Notes under the pieces: generated by a model
The model's database searches: none
Seen by the model: the letters and a program-made list of their open reading frames with translations, nothing else
Told to the model about the DNA's origin: nothing
Assembly (NCBI GenBank): GCA_020637815.1
Contig: JACKJS010000002.1
Location: 62,001 to 126,000 of the forward strand
Source of the DNA: Hyphomicrobiaceae bacterium
Lineage (GTDB): Bacteria; Pseudomonadota; Alphaproteobacteria; Rhizobiales; Methyloligellaceae
Direction of reading: 5' to 3'
DNA: 64,000 nt
In this document: piece by piece, positions 25,961-33,696 of the stretch
Layout: each line of letters starts with the position of its first letter
How positions within the stretch are numbered: the stretch's first letter is position 1
Translations under genes and position numbers: made by a program

Positions 25961-26914
25961 ATGGATACAAGCCCCGCCGTCGCCTTCTCGCCCTACACCA
26001 CCTATTCGCGCATGGAATGGGCCCGCTTGAGGGAGGACACGCCGCTCACGCTGAGCGAGGCCGATCTCGAAAATCTCTCCGGCGTGATGGAACGTGTGTC
26101 CACGGACGAGGTGGTGGACGTCTATCTGCCCTTAAGCCGTTTGCTCAATCTCTATGTGGAGGCCTCCCAAGGGCTGCATGGCGTCACGGAAGAGTTTCTG
26201 CGAAAGGGCAATGGCAAGGTGCCGTTCGTCATCGGGCTCGCGGGCAGCGTCGCGGCCGGGAAAAGTACCTCGGCGCGTGTGCTTCAGGCGCTGCTGGCGC
26301 GGTGGCCGAGCCATCCGGACGTCGCTCTGGTTCCGACGGACGGGTTCCTCTTCCCGAACGAGGTCCTGGAACGGCGTGGTCTCATGGGCCGAAAGGGTTT
26401 TCCGGAGAGCTACAATCTGCCGGCCCTGCTCAACTTCCTGGCCGACGTGAAGTCCGGCAAGAAGCGGGCCGAAGCGCCCGTCTACTCCCACGTTATCTAT
26501 GACATCCTGCAAGGTCAGACGCTTGTTGTCGAACATCCCGATATCGTTATCGTCGAAGGGCTCAACGTGCTTCAGCCCGCCGTGCTGCCAAGAGGCGGCG
26601 AAGCCATTCCGTTCGTCTCCGACTTCTTCGACTTTTCGATCTATATCGATGCGAGCGAGGCCCTTGTGGAGCATTGGTATGTCGAGCGCTTCTTACGCCT
26701 GCGGCAAACGGCCTTCCGCGATCCTGCGGCATATTTCCACCGCTATGCGACGTTGTCGGAGGACGAGGCGCGCAAGACCGCGCTGTCGCTGTGGCACTCA
26801 ATCAATCTCGTGAACTTGCGCGAGAATATCTTGCCGACCCGCCAGCGCGCCGATCTCATTCTCCGCAAAGGAGAAGAGCACGCCGTCGAAAGCGTGGCGC
26901 TGAGAAAGCTTTAG
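25961..26914 (+). CDS. coaA: Type I pantothenate kinase
   Basis: ATP-dependent phosphorylation of pantothenate, the first committed CoA step. The 317-residue product starts at ATG 25961 with SPAVAFSPYTTYSRMEWARLR; P-loop GSVAAGKS at 95-102, TDGFLFPNEVLERRGLMGRKGFPESYN and the EGLNVLQ and DFSIYIDA segments follow. Upstream in-frame residues from 25874 lie in hisE and are unlike the family. The hisE-coaA pair is a common alphaproteobacterial layout. Confidence 0.95.
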   Translation: MDTSPAVAFSPYTTYSRMEWARLREDTPLTLSEADLENLSGVMERVSTDEVVDVYLPLSRLLNLYVEASQGLHGVTEEFLRKGNGKVPFVIGLAGSVAAGKSTSARVLQALLARWPSHPDVALVPTDGFLFPNEVLERRGLMGRKGFPESYNLPALLNFLADVKSGKKRAEAPVYSHVIYDILQGQTLVVEHPDIVIVEGLNVLQPAVLPRGGEAIPFVSDFFDFSIYIDASEALVEHWYVERFLRLRQTAFRDPAAYFHRYATLSEDEARKTALSLWHSINLVNLRENILPTRQRADLILRKGEEHAVESVALRKL

Positions 26915-26929
26915 CGCTTCGGCCTGGCT

Positions 26930-28030
26930 CTATTTGATGGCGGCGGCGCTGTACGTTTCCGGCGCGTAGGGCGCATCGGCATAGAGCTGCTGCGAGCCGA
27001 GCCCGATATTCAGACGCAGCATGGTGCGCGACGCGAATAGGTCGTCGTCGGTCAGACGCGTGCTGCCGCCGGGCCGCGCGTAGTGCAATTGCGGCACGGA
27101 CGAGATGTACTCATAGTCGGTCCAGAAGGACAGGCTGGTGCGGTCACTGAGCTGCGCCCGCGTCTCCAACGACACGGTTCCGATAAAGGCCAGTTCGTCG
27201 TTCGAATTCGACAGCCGTGTGGACGTGGCGGCCGGCCCGCTAAACGTACCGGTGTAATCCGTCTCCGCGTTGTAGAGACCCGCCGTCGCGTTGAGATAGG
27301 TCCGCAGCCCCAGACGATCGAGAATGCCGCCCTTCTGCTTGAAGGCGTTTCCGACCACCGGAATAAAGCCGAAGCTGTACTCGCCGCCGAAGCCGATATA
27401 GCCGCCGGTATAGGTCGTCTCCAGATTTTCCTTATAGGTAAAGACGGTTCCAGCCGAACTGTGCACGCGGCTGTCTTGATCGATACCGCGGATATCGAAT
27501 CCCGCAATGTAGTAGTCCATGCGGTAGAGCTCGGGCTTGATCTCCCGTGGCGCGCCGGTGGCGAATTTCAGCTCGGCCTGGCCGCCCCAATAGTCGGCAT
27601 CCTTGGTTGCCTTCGTATTTAGCGTCGAGCTCAAGAACGTATTGGCGCCGGTCGGATCGATCACGACGCAGGTGACGCCGCCGCCGTTACACTTCACGCG
27701 GCGATCGGTCTCGACATTCGAGTAGAAGCCCTTGACGGCGCCACTGACGAGGACGTCTCCCCACATCCCGAAGGCGGTTTCGATCCCCGCGCCGGTCGAG
27801 CCGCCAATGTCCCAAAAGTCTTTCTCGGTATTGTTCTGCCGCTTGAGATTGCCGAGGCCGCCGGTGCCGGTGAATTGAATCTCGGGGAGAGAGAGGAACT
27901 GATACCCGCCCCCGACCCAAACCCGGGTCTTGTCGACGGTCGTGGTCGCATATTCTTGCGCGGCCGCAGGCTGCACCGCGAATGCCATCACGGTCAGTGT
28001 TGCGCCAGCCAAAGCCGAAAACCTTAGCAT
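26930..28030 (-). CDS. Outer-membrane beta-barrel protein, family not recognised
   Basis: The 366-residue product has a clear Sec signal peptide (cleavage after AAAQ, about residue 25) and then alternating hydrophobic/aromatic beta strands (GGYQFLSL, GYIGFGGEYSFGFIP, LSFWTDYEYIS), suggesting an outer-membrane beta-barrel. Two cysteines (near 114 and 121) in a loop may pair. I cannot place the family. It is preceded by a 128-bp gap containing a perfect DnaA-box sequence. Converges on coaA with 15 bp between stops. Confidence 0.7.
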   Translation of the reverse strand: MLRFSALAGATLTVMAFAVQPAAAQEYATTTVDKTRVWVGGGYQFLSLPEIQFTGTGGLGNLKRQNNTEKDFWDIGGSTGAGIETAFGMWGDVLVSGAVKGFYSNVETDRRVKCNGGGVTCVVIDPTGANTFLSSTLNTKATKDADYWGGQAELKFATGAPREIKPELYRMDYYIAGFDIRGIDQDSRVHSSAGTVFTYKENLETTYTGGYIGFGGEYSFGFIPVVGNAFKQKGGILDRLGLRTYLNATAGLYNAETDYTGTFSGPAATSTRLSNSNDELAFIGTVSLETRAQLSDRTSLSFWTDYEYISSVPQLHYARPGGSTRLTDDDLFASRTMLRLNIGLGSQQLYADAPYAPETYSAAAIK

Positions 28031-28158
28031 CGATTCCTAGCCCCCTTGCCTGTGGATAAGATAACAGGCGAAAGGGTAAATTGACGTGCCAAGTACCTGA
28101 TTGCCTCACGATTCTCCAAGCTTGTGACAGATGAGCCACAGGTCGCAAGGACGCTCGG

Positions 28159-29157
28159 TTAGGGCAAGAGGCCGCGGCTTTTGGCCAGTTCCACGAGATT
28201 GGCTTCGGGCCGCGCACCGATATGGGAGATTGCTTCGGCCGCAGCGAGGCTGCCGAGCCGTCCGCATGTCTCGAGCGGGAGCCTTCTTGCAAGGCCGTAG
28301 AGGAAGCCTGCGGCGTATAGATCGCCGGCCCCGGTGGCGTCGACTACCTGAGAAACGGGATCGGCCGGAATTTCCGTGGTTTCTCCGCTACTTACAATCA
28401 GCGATCCGGCTTCGGAACGGGTCAGGACGGCCATTTCGCAATCCTGCAGTGCGGCGTCGGCGGCCTCGAGGAATGTGTTGGTCTCGTAGAGGGAGGTGAT
28501 TTCCTTCTCGTTCGCGAAGACGATATCCGCACCGTCCTTGACCAGGGCGCGGAAATCCTCCCGGTGCCGGTCCACGCAGAACGGATCGGAGAGGGATAGA
28601 GCCACCTTGGCCCCGGACTCCTTGGCGAGCCTAGCGGCCTCGTGAAAGGCGGATTTCGCAGCATCCTTGTCGAAGAGATAGCCTTCCAGATAGACGAACT
28701 TCGCCGCGCCGATCAGGTGAGGGTCGATATCCGCCGCGGTCAGATCGACGCTCGCGCCGAGGAAGGTGTTCATGGTGCGCTCGCCGTCGGGCGTCACCAG
28801 AATGAGACATCGCGCGGTCGGCTGGCCGTCGACGGCCGGTTCCGTCGTGTACTCGATCCCCAAAGAGCGAATGTCGTGGCGGAAAATGCCGCCGAACTGG
28901 TCCGCGGCGACCCGGCCGATAAAGCCGCAACTTGCACCGAACGAGGCGAGGCCGGCGATGGAGTTGGCGACCGACCCGCCGGACCGTTCCGTGGCCGGAC
29001 CCATCTCTTCGTAGAGCGAGGCGGCATCGTCGGCATCGATCAACCGCATGAATCCTTTGTCGAGGTCCCGCTTCGAGAGGAAGGCATCATCACAGCGCGC
29101 GATGATGTCCACGATGGCGTTACCAATGCCAACCACGTCGTAAGTCTTTGCAGCCAT
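28159..29157 (-). CDS. PfkB-family adenosine kinase/sugar kinase
   Basis: The 332-residue product is a ribokinase/PfkB fold: N-terminal VVGIGNAIVDIIA, NSIAGLASFG and GFIGRVAADQFG (signature 1), and the C-terminal VDATGAGDLYAAGFLYGLA with the anion-hole GAGD and catalytic Asp (signature 2). The similarity to adenosine-kinase-like sugar kinases of alphaproteobacteria is strongest; the substrate (adenosine or ribose-type) is inferred. An in-frame extension to 29751 covers antisense sequence of the next gene and is not used. Confidence 0.87.
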   Translation of the reverse strand: MAAKTYDVVGIGNAIVDIIARCDDAFLSKRDLDKGFMRLIDADDAASLYEEMGPATERSGGSVANSIAGLASFGASCGFIGRVAADQFGGIFRHDIRSLGIEYTTEPAVDGQPTARCLILVTPDGERTMNTFLGASVDLTAADIDPHLIGAAKFVYLEGYLFDKDAAKSAFHEAARLAKESGAKVALSLSDPFCVDRHREDFRALVKDGADIVFANEKEITSLYETNTFLEAADAALQDCEMAVLTRSEAGSLIVSSGETTEIPADPVSQVVDATGAGDLYAAGFLYGLARRLPLETCGRLGSLAAAEAISHIGARPEANLVELAKSRGLLP

Positions 29158-29262
29158 GTCCTCGTTAGGTCTCCCATTCAGAATTTGGCATTTCGGCGCG
29201 CCCGCTGGCATCGACACTCCGGCTCGATATAGTCCCCGGGCAAACTGCAACGGGACAACGTC

Positions 29263-29991
29263 ATGCTCAAAGCGGCAGGTCAAGCCTTCGAAGAATTGTT
29301 CTCGCCGCCATTCCGTGCGGTCATGGTCAAGTGTGTCGCCTTTACCGTGGCGCTGCTCGTCGGACTCATCGTCGCGGTCGAGTGGTCTTTTGGGCATTTC
29401 GTCGCCTGGCCGGATTGGATCGAGACGGCGATCCAGTGGCTCGGCGGGCTCGCGCTGGTTGCCGGCTCGATCTTTCTCATCCCGCCTGTCACGTCGCTCA
29501 TCGCGGGCCTGTATCTCGACGATATCGCCGCGGTGGTCGAGCGGGAGACTTTCCCGAACGATCCGCCCGGCCGTGAACTTCCGACGGCCAAGTCGATCTG
29601 GCTCGCGATCCGGTTCTTCTTCGTGGTGCTTGCCGTGAATCTGCTCGCGCTGCTGCTGCTGCTCGTGCCGGGCGTCAATCTGATCGCGTTCTATGTGGGC
29701 AACGGCTATCTGCTGGGACGCGAATATTTCGAGCTCGCCGCCATGCGCCATGTGAGCGAGGCGGAAGCCAAGCGCATTCGAAAGGCCAACGGTGTGCCCG
29801 TTTTGCTGTGCGGGCTGGTGATCGCGGCCCTCGCTTCCGTGCCGATCTTGAATCTCCTGACGCCCTTGTTCGCGACGAGCTTCATGGTGCGGATGTGGAA
29901 GAAGATCGCGGCGAAGCCGAATGGAGGTCTCCGGCGTGGCGGGCCCGGCGACCGCGTTCGCGGCGCTACCACGCCTGCGGCCGGCGTTTAG
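29263..29991 (+). CDS. EI24/CysZ-like membrane protein
   Basis: The 242-residue protein has several membrane helices (about 20-42, 58-80, 108-140, 185-215) and an internal VLAVNLLALLLLLVPGVNLIAFYVGNGYLLGREYFELAAMRH-type segment (given here only by its key words VPGVNLIAFYVGNGY) typical of the EI24/CysZ (DUF540) family. CysZ members transport sulfate, but the specific function here is inferred. Divergent from the PfkB kinase (105 bp apart); its stop overlaps nth's end by four bases on the opposite strand. Confidence 0.75.
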   Translation: MLKAAGQAFEELFSPPFRAVMVKCVAFTVALLVGLIVAVEWSFGHFVAWPDWIETAIQWLGGLALVAGSIFLIPPVTSLIAGLYLDDIAAVVERETFPNDPPGRELPTAKSIWLAIRFFFVVLAVNLLALLLLLVPGVNLIAFYVGNGYLLGREYFELAAMRHVSEAEAKRIRKANGVPVLLCGLVIAALASVPILNLLTPLFATSFMVRMWKKIAAKPNGGLRRGGPGDRVRGATTPAAGV

Positions 29992-30698
29992 GCTGGCGCG
30001 TCCGATTTGGATTTAAAGGTGCAAAGATCGCGGATCTCGCAGCGCCAGCATTCGGGCTTGCGGGCCTTGCATACATAGCGTCCATGCAAGATGAGCCAGT
30101 GATGGGCGTTGTGCTTGTACCGGTCTGGAATGACCCGTTCTAAGATCTCCTCGACCTTTAGCGGTGTCTTGCCCGGTGCGAGGCCGGTCCGGTTCGAGAC
30201 ACGGAAAATGTGCGTGTCGATGGCGATGGTCGGTTCGCCAAAGGCGACGTTGAGCACCACATTGGCGGTCTTGCGTCCTACGCCTGGAAGGGCTTCCAGG
30301 TCCTCCCGGCATCGGGGCACCTTGCCGCCATGTTCGGCGACGAGCTTCTTCGAGAGTGCGACGACGTTCTTCGCCTTGTTCCGGAACAGGCCAATGGTCT
30401 TTATCGTCTCGCTCACGGCTTCTTCGCCGAGCGCGGCCATCTTTTCCGGCGTGTCGGCCGCTTCGAACAGAGCGGGCGTCACGCGGTTGACCGATGCATC
30501 GGTCGCTTGGGCCGACAGCACGACGGAGACGAGCAGCGTGAAGGGATCTTTGTAATCCAATTCCGTCTTCGGGTCCGGATTGCGCGCCTCGAAGCGCGCG
30601 AACATCTCCTCGATCTGTGCCCGGGTGAGTTTGGTGCCTGGGACCTTTCGGGGTTTCCGGCGTTCTGGCCGGCCGGCCGTCTTTGCTCGTGCCGCCAC
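29988..30698 (-). CDS. nth: Endonuclease III (DNA glycosylase/AP lyase)
   Basis: Removes oxidised pyrimidines and cleaves abasic sites in base-excision repair. The protein has the helix-hairpin-helix LPGVGRKTANVVL with the catalytic lysine, the catalytic Asp in IDTHIFRV, and a C-x6-C-x2-C-x5-C iron-sulfur cluster (CKARKPECWRCEIRDLC). Start is uncertain: GTG at 30698 follows a GGAAAA-like site and gives 236 residues; GTG at 30737 would start 3 bp from the divergent gene. Upstream residues to 30815 look like noise. Confidence 0.93.
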   Translation of the reverse strand: MAARAKTAGRPERRKPRKVPGTKLTRAQIEEMFARFEARNPDPKTELDYKDPFTLLVSVVLSAQATDASVNRVTPALFEAADTPEKMAALGEEAVSETIKTIGLFRNKAKNVVALSKKLVAEHGGKVPRCREDLEALPGVGRKTANVVLNVAFGEPTIAIDTHIFRVSNRTGLAPGKTPLKVEEILERVIPDRYKHNAHHWLILHGRYVCKARKPECWRCEIRDLCTFKSKSDAPA

Positions 30699-30740
30699 TT
30701 GCGCTTTTCCACATTCCCCAACTGTATTATTTTTCACGCT

Positions 30741-31259
30741 ATGACAGAGACGCTCGCCCCGCCGCAAGACCCCAACGGCAAAGAGCCGCCATTTCGCGCC
30801 GTGCTGACCCCGCACCGTTCGCTCGGGCCGCGGGGATTCCTGATCTTCATGCTGGCCGTCAGCGCGATCTCCTTCGGCACGGGACTGATGTTCTTCCTGA
30901 TGGGCGCATGGCCGATCATGGGCTTTATGGGTCTGGACGTGCTACTCATCTACATCGCGTTCCGGATCAATTTCCGCGCCTTGCGCCTCTATGAGACCGT
31001 CGATCTCACGCCGGAAGCTCTGACCGTCACGCGCGTCGCGCCCGACGGAAAGGAACAGTCGTGGCACTTCAATCCTTATTGGGTGCGCGTATGCGTGGAC
31101 GAGCGGGTTGGCCGTTCGTCTGTGTTGTCGCTGGCCAGCCACGGAAAGCGGCTCGTTTTCGGGGCGTTCCTAACGGATCCAGAGCGGGAGGATTTCGCCG
31201 CGGCGCTGGAAGACGCACTGCGCCGCTCCCGTGCACCGGAGGGCACTGCGCTCGCCTAA
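30741..31259 (+). CDS. DUF2244 membrane protein
   Basis: The 172-residue product has two membrane helices (about 34-55 and 60-78, separated by a short turn) and a soluble C-terminal region with LYETVDLTPEALTVTRVAPDG and RVGRSSVLSLASHGKRLVFGAFL. This resembles the DUF2244 family, whose members are integral-membrane proteins of unknown function. Start chosen as ATG 30741, just 3-42 bp from the divergent nth start. Downstream is gpmA, convergent. Confidence 0.78.
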   Translation: MTETLAPPQDPNGKEPPFRAVLTPHRSLGPRGFLIFMLAVSAISFGTGLMFFLMGAWPIMGFMGLDVLLIYIAFRINFRALRLYETVDLTPEALTVTRVAPDGKEQSWHFNPYWVRVCVDERVGRSSVLSLASHGKRLVFGAFLTDPEREDFAAALEDALRRSRAPEGTALA

Positions 31260-31260
31260 G

Positions 31261-31914
31261 CTAGGCCGCGAGACTGCGCTTCTCGGTCAGGCTGCCGTCC
31301 GCCGTGACGCGGTAGACGACCGGTGTCGCGGTCGCCAGGGAGTAGTGCTGTACTTCGTCCGGCGTCAGCTTATCGATCTCCATGATCAGCGATCGTAGAG
31401 AGTTGCCATGGGCGACGACGATCACGTTCTTGCCCGCCTTCAGCTCCGGGACGATCCAGCGGTCGAAGAATGGGCAGACGCGGGCGGCGGTGTCCTTGAG
31501 CGATTCGCCGCCGGGCGGCGCCACGTCGTAGGAACGCTGCCAGATATGCACCTTGTCGGCGCCGAAACGCTTCCGGGCCTCTTCCTTGTTGATGCCGACG
31601 AGGTCGCCATAGTCGCGTTCGTTCAGGGCGGCTGCCTTGATGATCGGGAGCTTTCCTTGCCCGACTTCCCCGAGAATGATGTCGAGCGTGTTGTGCGCCC
31701 GCTTCAGCGTGGAGGCAAAGGCGCTGTTGAAGATCAGCCCTTCTTCCTTGAGCCTTTGGCCCGCGCGGTGAGCCTCGGAGACCCCTTCCTCGCTGAGTCC
31801 GACGTCCTTCCAGCCGGTGAACATGTTCAGCCGGTTCCACTCGCTTTGGCCGTGACGGACCAAAACAAGAACATTGTTTGGATCGTGCGGTCTATCGCTC
31901 GTTTTTTTAAGCAT
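31261..31914 (-). CDS. gpmA: 2,3-bisphosphoglycerate-dependent phosphoglycerate mutase
   Basis: Interconverts 3- and 2-phosphoglycerate in glycolysis. The 217-residue product has the catalytic LVRHGQSEWN (His21), FTGWKDVGLSEEG, the second catalytic pair around LNERDYGDL and the terminal VAHGNSLRSL motif with the second histidine. Slightly shorter than the 240-250-residue enteric enzyme, as in other alphaproteobacteria. Together with dapB downstream on the same strand it forms a common dapB-gpmA order. Start at MLKK (31914). Confidence 0.94.
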   Translation of the reverse strand: MLKKTSDRPHDPNNVLVLVRHGQSEWNRLNMFTGWKDVGLSEEGVSEAHRAGQRLKEEGLIFNSAFASTLKRAHNTLDIILGEVGQGKLPIIKAAALNERDYGDLVGINKEEARKRFGADKVHIWQRSYDVAPPGGESLKDTAARVCPFFDRWIVPELKAGKNVIVVAHGNSLRSLIMEIDKLTPDEVQHYSLATATPVVYRVTADGSLTEKRSLAA

Positions 31915-32120
31915 GTCCCCTGAACGACACCCTGTCATCGTTTGCGTTGCTCGCCCCGCGGCACCTTCTGGCCGCTTGTTCGCCGGCGACTATACTCCCG
32001 CGAGGCTAAGAGCCAAGTTCACTATTGCTTCCCATTTGGGTGACTTTTTGGCTGTAAGGGAAACAGTTCCTTAGTGTTCTCGCCCTGCCGTCACCCCGCA
32101 ATCGAAATACCACCGCGTTG

Positions 32121-32927
32121 TTACAGTCCGAGTACGTCCGCCATGGCGTAAAGCCCAGGCGGGCGCCCCTTGGCCCAAAGTGCCGCGCGTACCGCTCCGC
32201 GGGCGAAGATACCGCGGTCTGAGGCGATATGTGTCAACTCGAAACGCTCCCCCGCCCCGGCGAAGATCACACGATGTTCGCCCACGACATCGCCGCCGCG
32301 AAGCGCGGCAAAGCCGATATCGCCTCCGCGCCGGGGGCCCATGTCGCCATCCCGCGTCCTGACGGCTTTCTCGGCTAGAGCCACGGCACGCCCTTTCGCC
32401 GCAGCCTCTCCCAGCATCAGGGCTGTGCCGGACGGCGCGTCGCGCTTGTGGCGATGGTGCATCTCAAAGATCTCGATATCGAACTCCGGACCGAGAATCT
32501 CGGCGACACGCTTGGTCAACGCGGCCATGAGATTGACGCCCATGCTCATATTGCCGGCTTTGACGATCGTGGCGTGCCGTGCGGCGGCATCCAAGGCGGC
32601 GAGTTGCTCGTCCGTGAAGCCGGTCGTGCCGATCACGTGTACGATGCGGGCCTGCGCCGAGAGCTCCGCGAACCGTACGGTGGCCTTGGGCAAGGTGAAA
32701 TCCAAGACGCCTTCCACATGAGCGAACAGCGCATGGGCATCGTCCGTAATCGGAATGCCGATTGTGCCCAGCCCGGCCACCTCGCCGATATCCCGGCCGA
32801 TCGCGGGCGAGCCTTCGTGCTCCAGGCCTCCGGCGATCTCGCAGCCCGGCGTTTCGTGCAGCGCCCGGGTCAGAGCCTGACCCATGCGTCCCGCAGCGCC
32901 GAGAACCGCGATCCTCATGTCACTCAT
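32121..32927 (-). CDS. dapB: 4-hydroxy-tetrahydrodipicolinate reductase
   Basis: NAD(P)H reductase of the lysine/diaminopimelate pathway. The 268-residue product has IAVLGAAGRMGQAL at the N-terminus, GTTGFTD, the catalytic EMHHRHKRDAPSGTAL (His and Lys) and the C-terminal FARGAVRAALWAKGRPPGLYAM. A start at 32927 or 32918 is equally possible. The upstream gap to gpmA is 206 bp, with no gene seen. Confidence 0.95.
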   Translation of the reverse strand: MSDMRIAVLGAAGRMGQALTRALHETPGCEIAGGLEHEGSPAIGRDIGEVAGLGTIGIPITDDAHALFAHVEGVLDFTLPKATVRFAELSAQARIVHVIGTTGFTDEQLAALDAAARHATIVKAGNMSMGVNLMAALTKRVAEILGPEFDIEIFEMHHRHKRDAPSGTALMLGEAAAKGRAVALAEKAVRTRDGDMGPRRGGDIGFAALRGGDVVGEHRVIFAGAGERFELTHIASDRGIFARGAVRAALWAKGRPPGLYAMADVLGL

Positions 32928-33077
32928 CGTGCTTGGCGCCCCTGATGTTTTCGTCACCGCACCGTGATAGGAACGGGCGGCCGCGAATTTGCCCGGGCGC
33001 CGTTGTAGGACGCCGTGCGGCCACTCACAAGTCTCTCAACGATTTGAATACACAGGACTAAAGTAGGGGCGACCGAA

Positions 33078-33644
33078 ATGACGCAGCCGAGAGCCGGATT
33101 CTTAGGGGCGTTTCTGTGGGCGGCCTCGATGCTGCTGGCGCAGGCTGCCGCCGCCGGAACCATCGAAAGCGCCTACACGCCCCTCGATCTCGACAAATGC
33201 GAGACCGTCGCCGCGCCGGAGGCGCCCGAAGACGGCGCCGTCTTCCGCTGCAAGGGCCTGCATGGGATGGATGTCAGGGTCGCTGAAGGCGATCTGCGCA
33301 TGTTCGTGTCCTACGGCCCAAATGCGGAACAGCAGTCCGCGGCAAGCCAGACGATCCCAGTCTTCAACACGATCGGCAAGACACTGGAATGGCGGCTCGA
33401 CGATGGAGCGCCATTCGCGACCATTTTGCGATACCGCTGGGACTCGGACAACGGCGAAGGTTCGACACTGGTCGTCACGAAGATCGGCGCCACGGATGCC
33501 TGTCACGTCGCGTATGTGCAGGCGGCTGGAAATGCGAAGGCCAATGCCTTGGCACGCGAAATCGCGGATGGACAAGCGCGCGGCTTTTCCTGTGGGCGCG
33601 ACAAGCCACGGACCTACGGTGCGGACGGAAAACAGACCGATTGA
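33078..33644 (+). CDS. Exported hypothetical protein
   Basis: The 188-residue product has a signal peptide (AFLWAASMLLAQAAAA, cleavage about residue 26) and a cysteine-containing mature part with CETVAAPEAPEDGAVFRCKGLHGMDVRV, ending in a polar tail. Pairs of cysteines (about 41/59 and 159/176) suggest disulfides. No family recognised; a soluble periplasmic role is the only thing supported. Divergent from dapB and convergent with the GGDEF-EAL gene. Confidence 0.6.
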   Translation: MTQPRAGFLGAFLWAASMLLAQAAAAGTIESAYTPLDLDKCETVAAPEAPEDGAVFRCKGLHGMDVRVAEGDLRMFVSYGPNAEQQSAASQTIPVFNTIGKTLEWRLDDGAPFATILRYRWDSDNGEGSTLVVTKIGATDACHVAYVQAAGNAKANALAREIADGQARGFSCGRDKPRTYGADGKQTD

Positions 33645-33696
33645 TCCGCACCCGGCCCACCGGTGTTGCGATGGGTATTGGCCTGTCTAGGCGATT

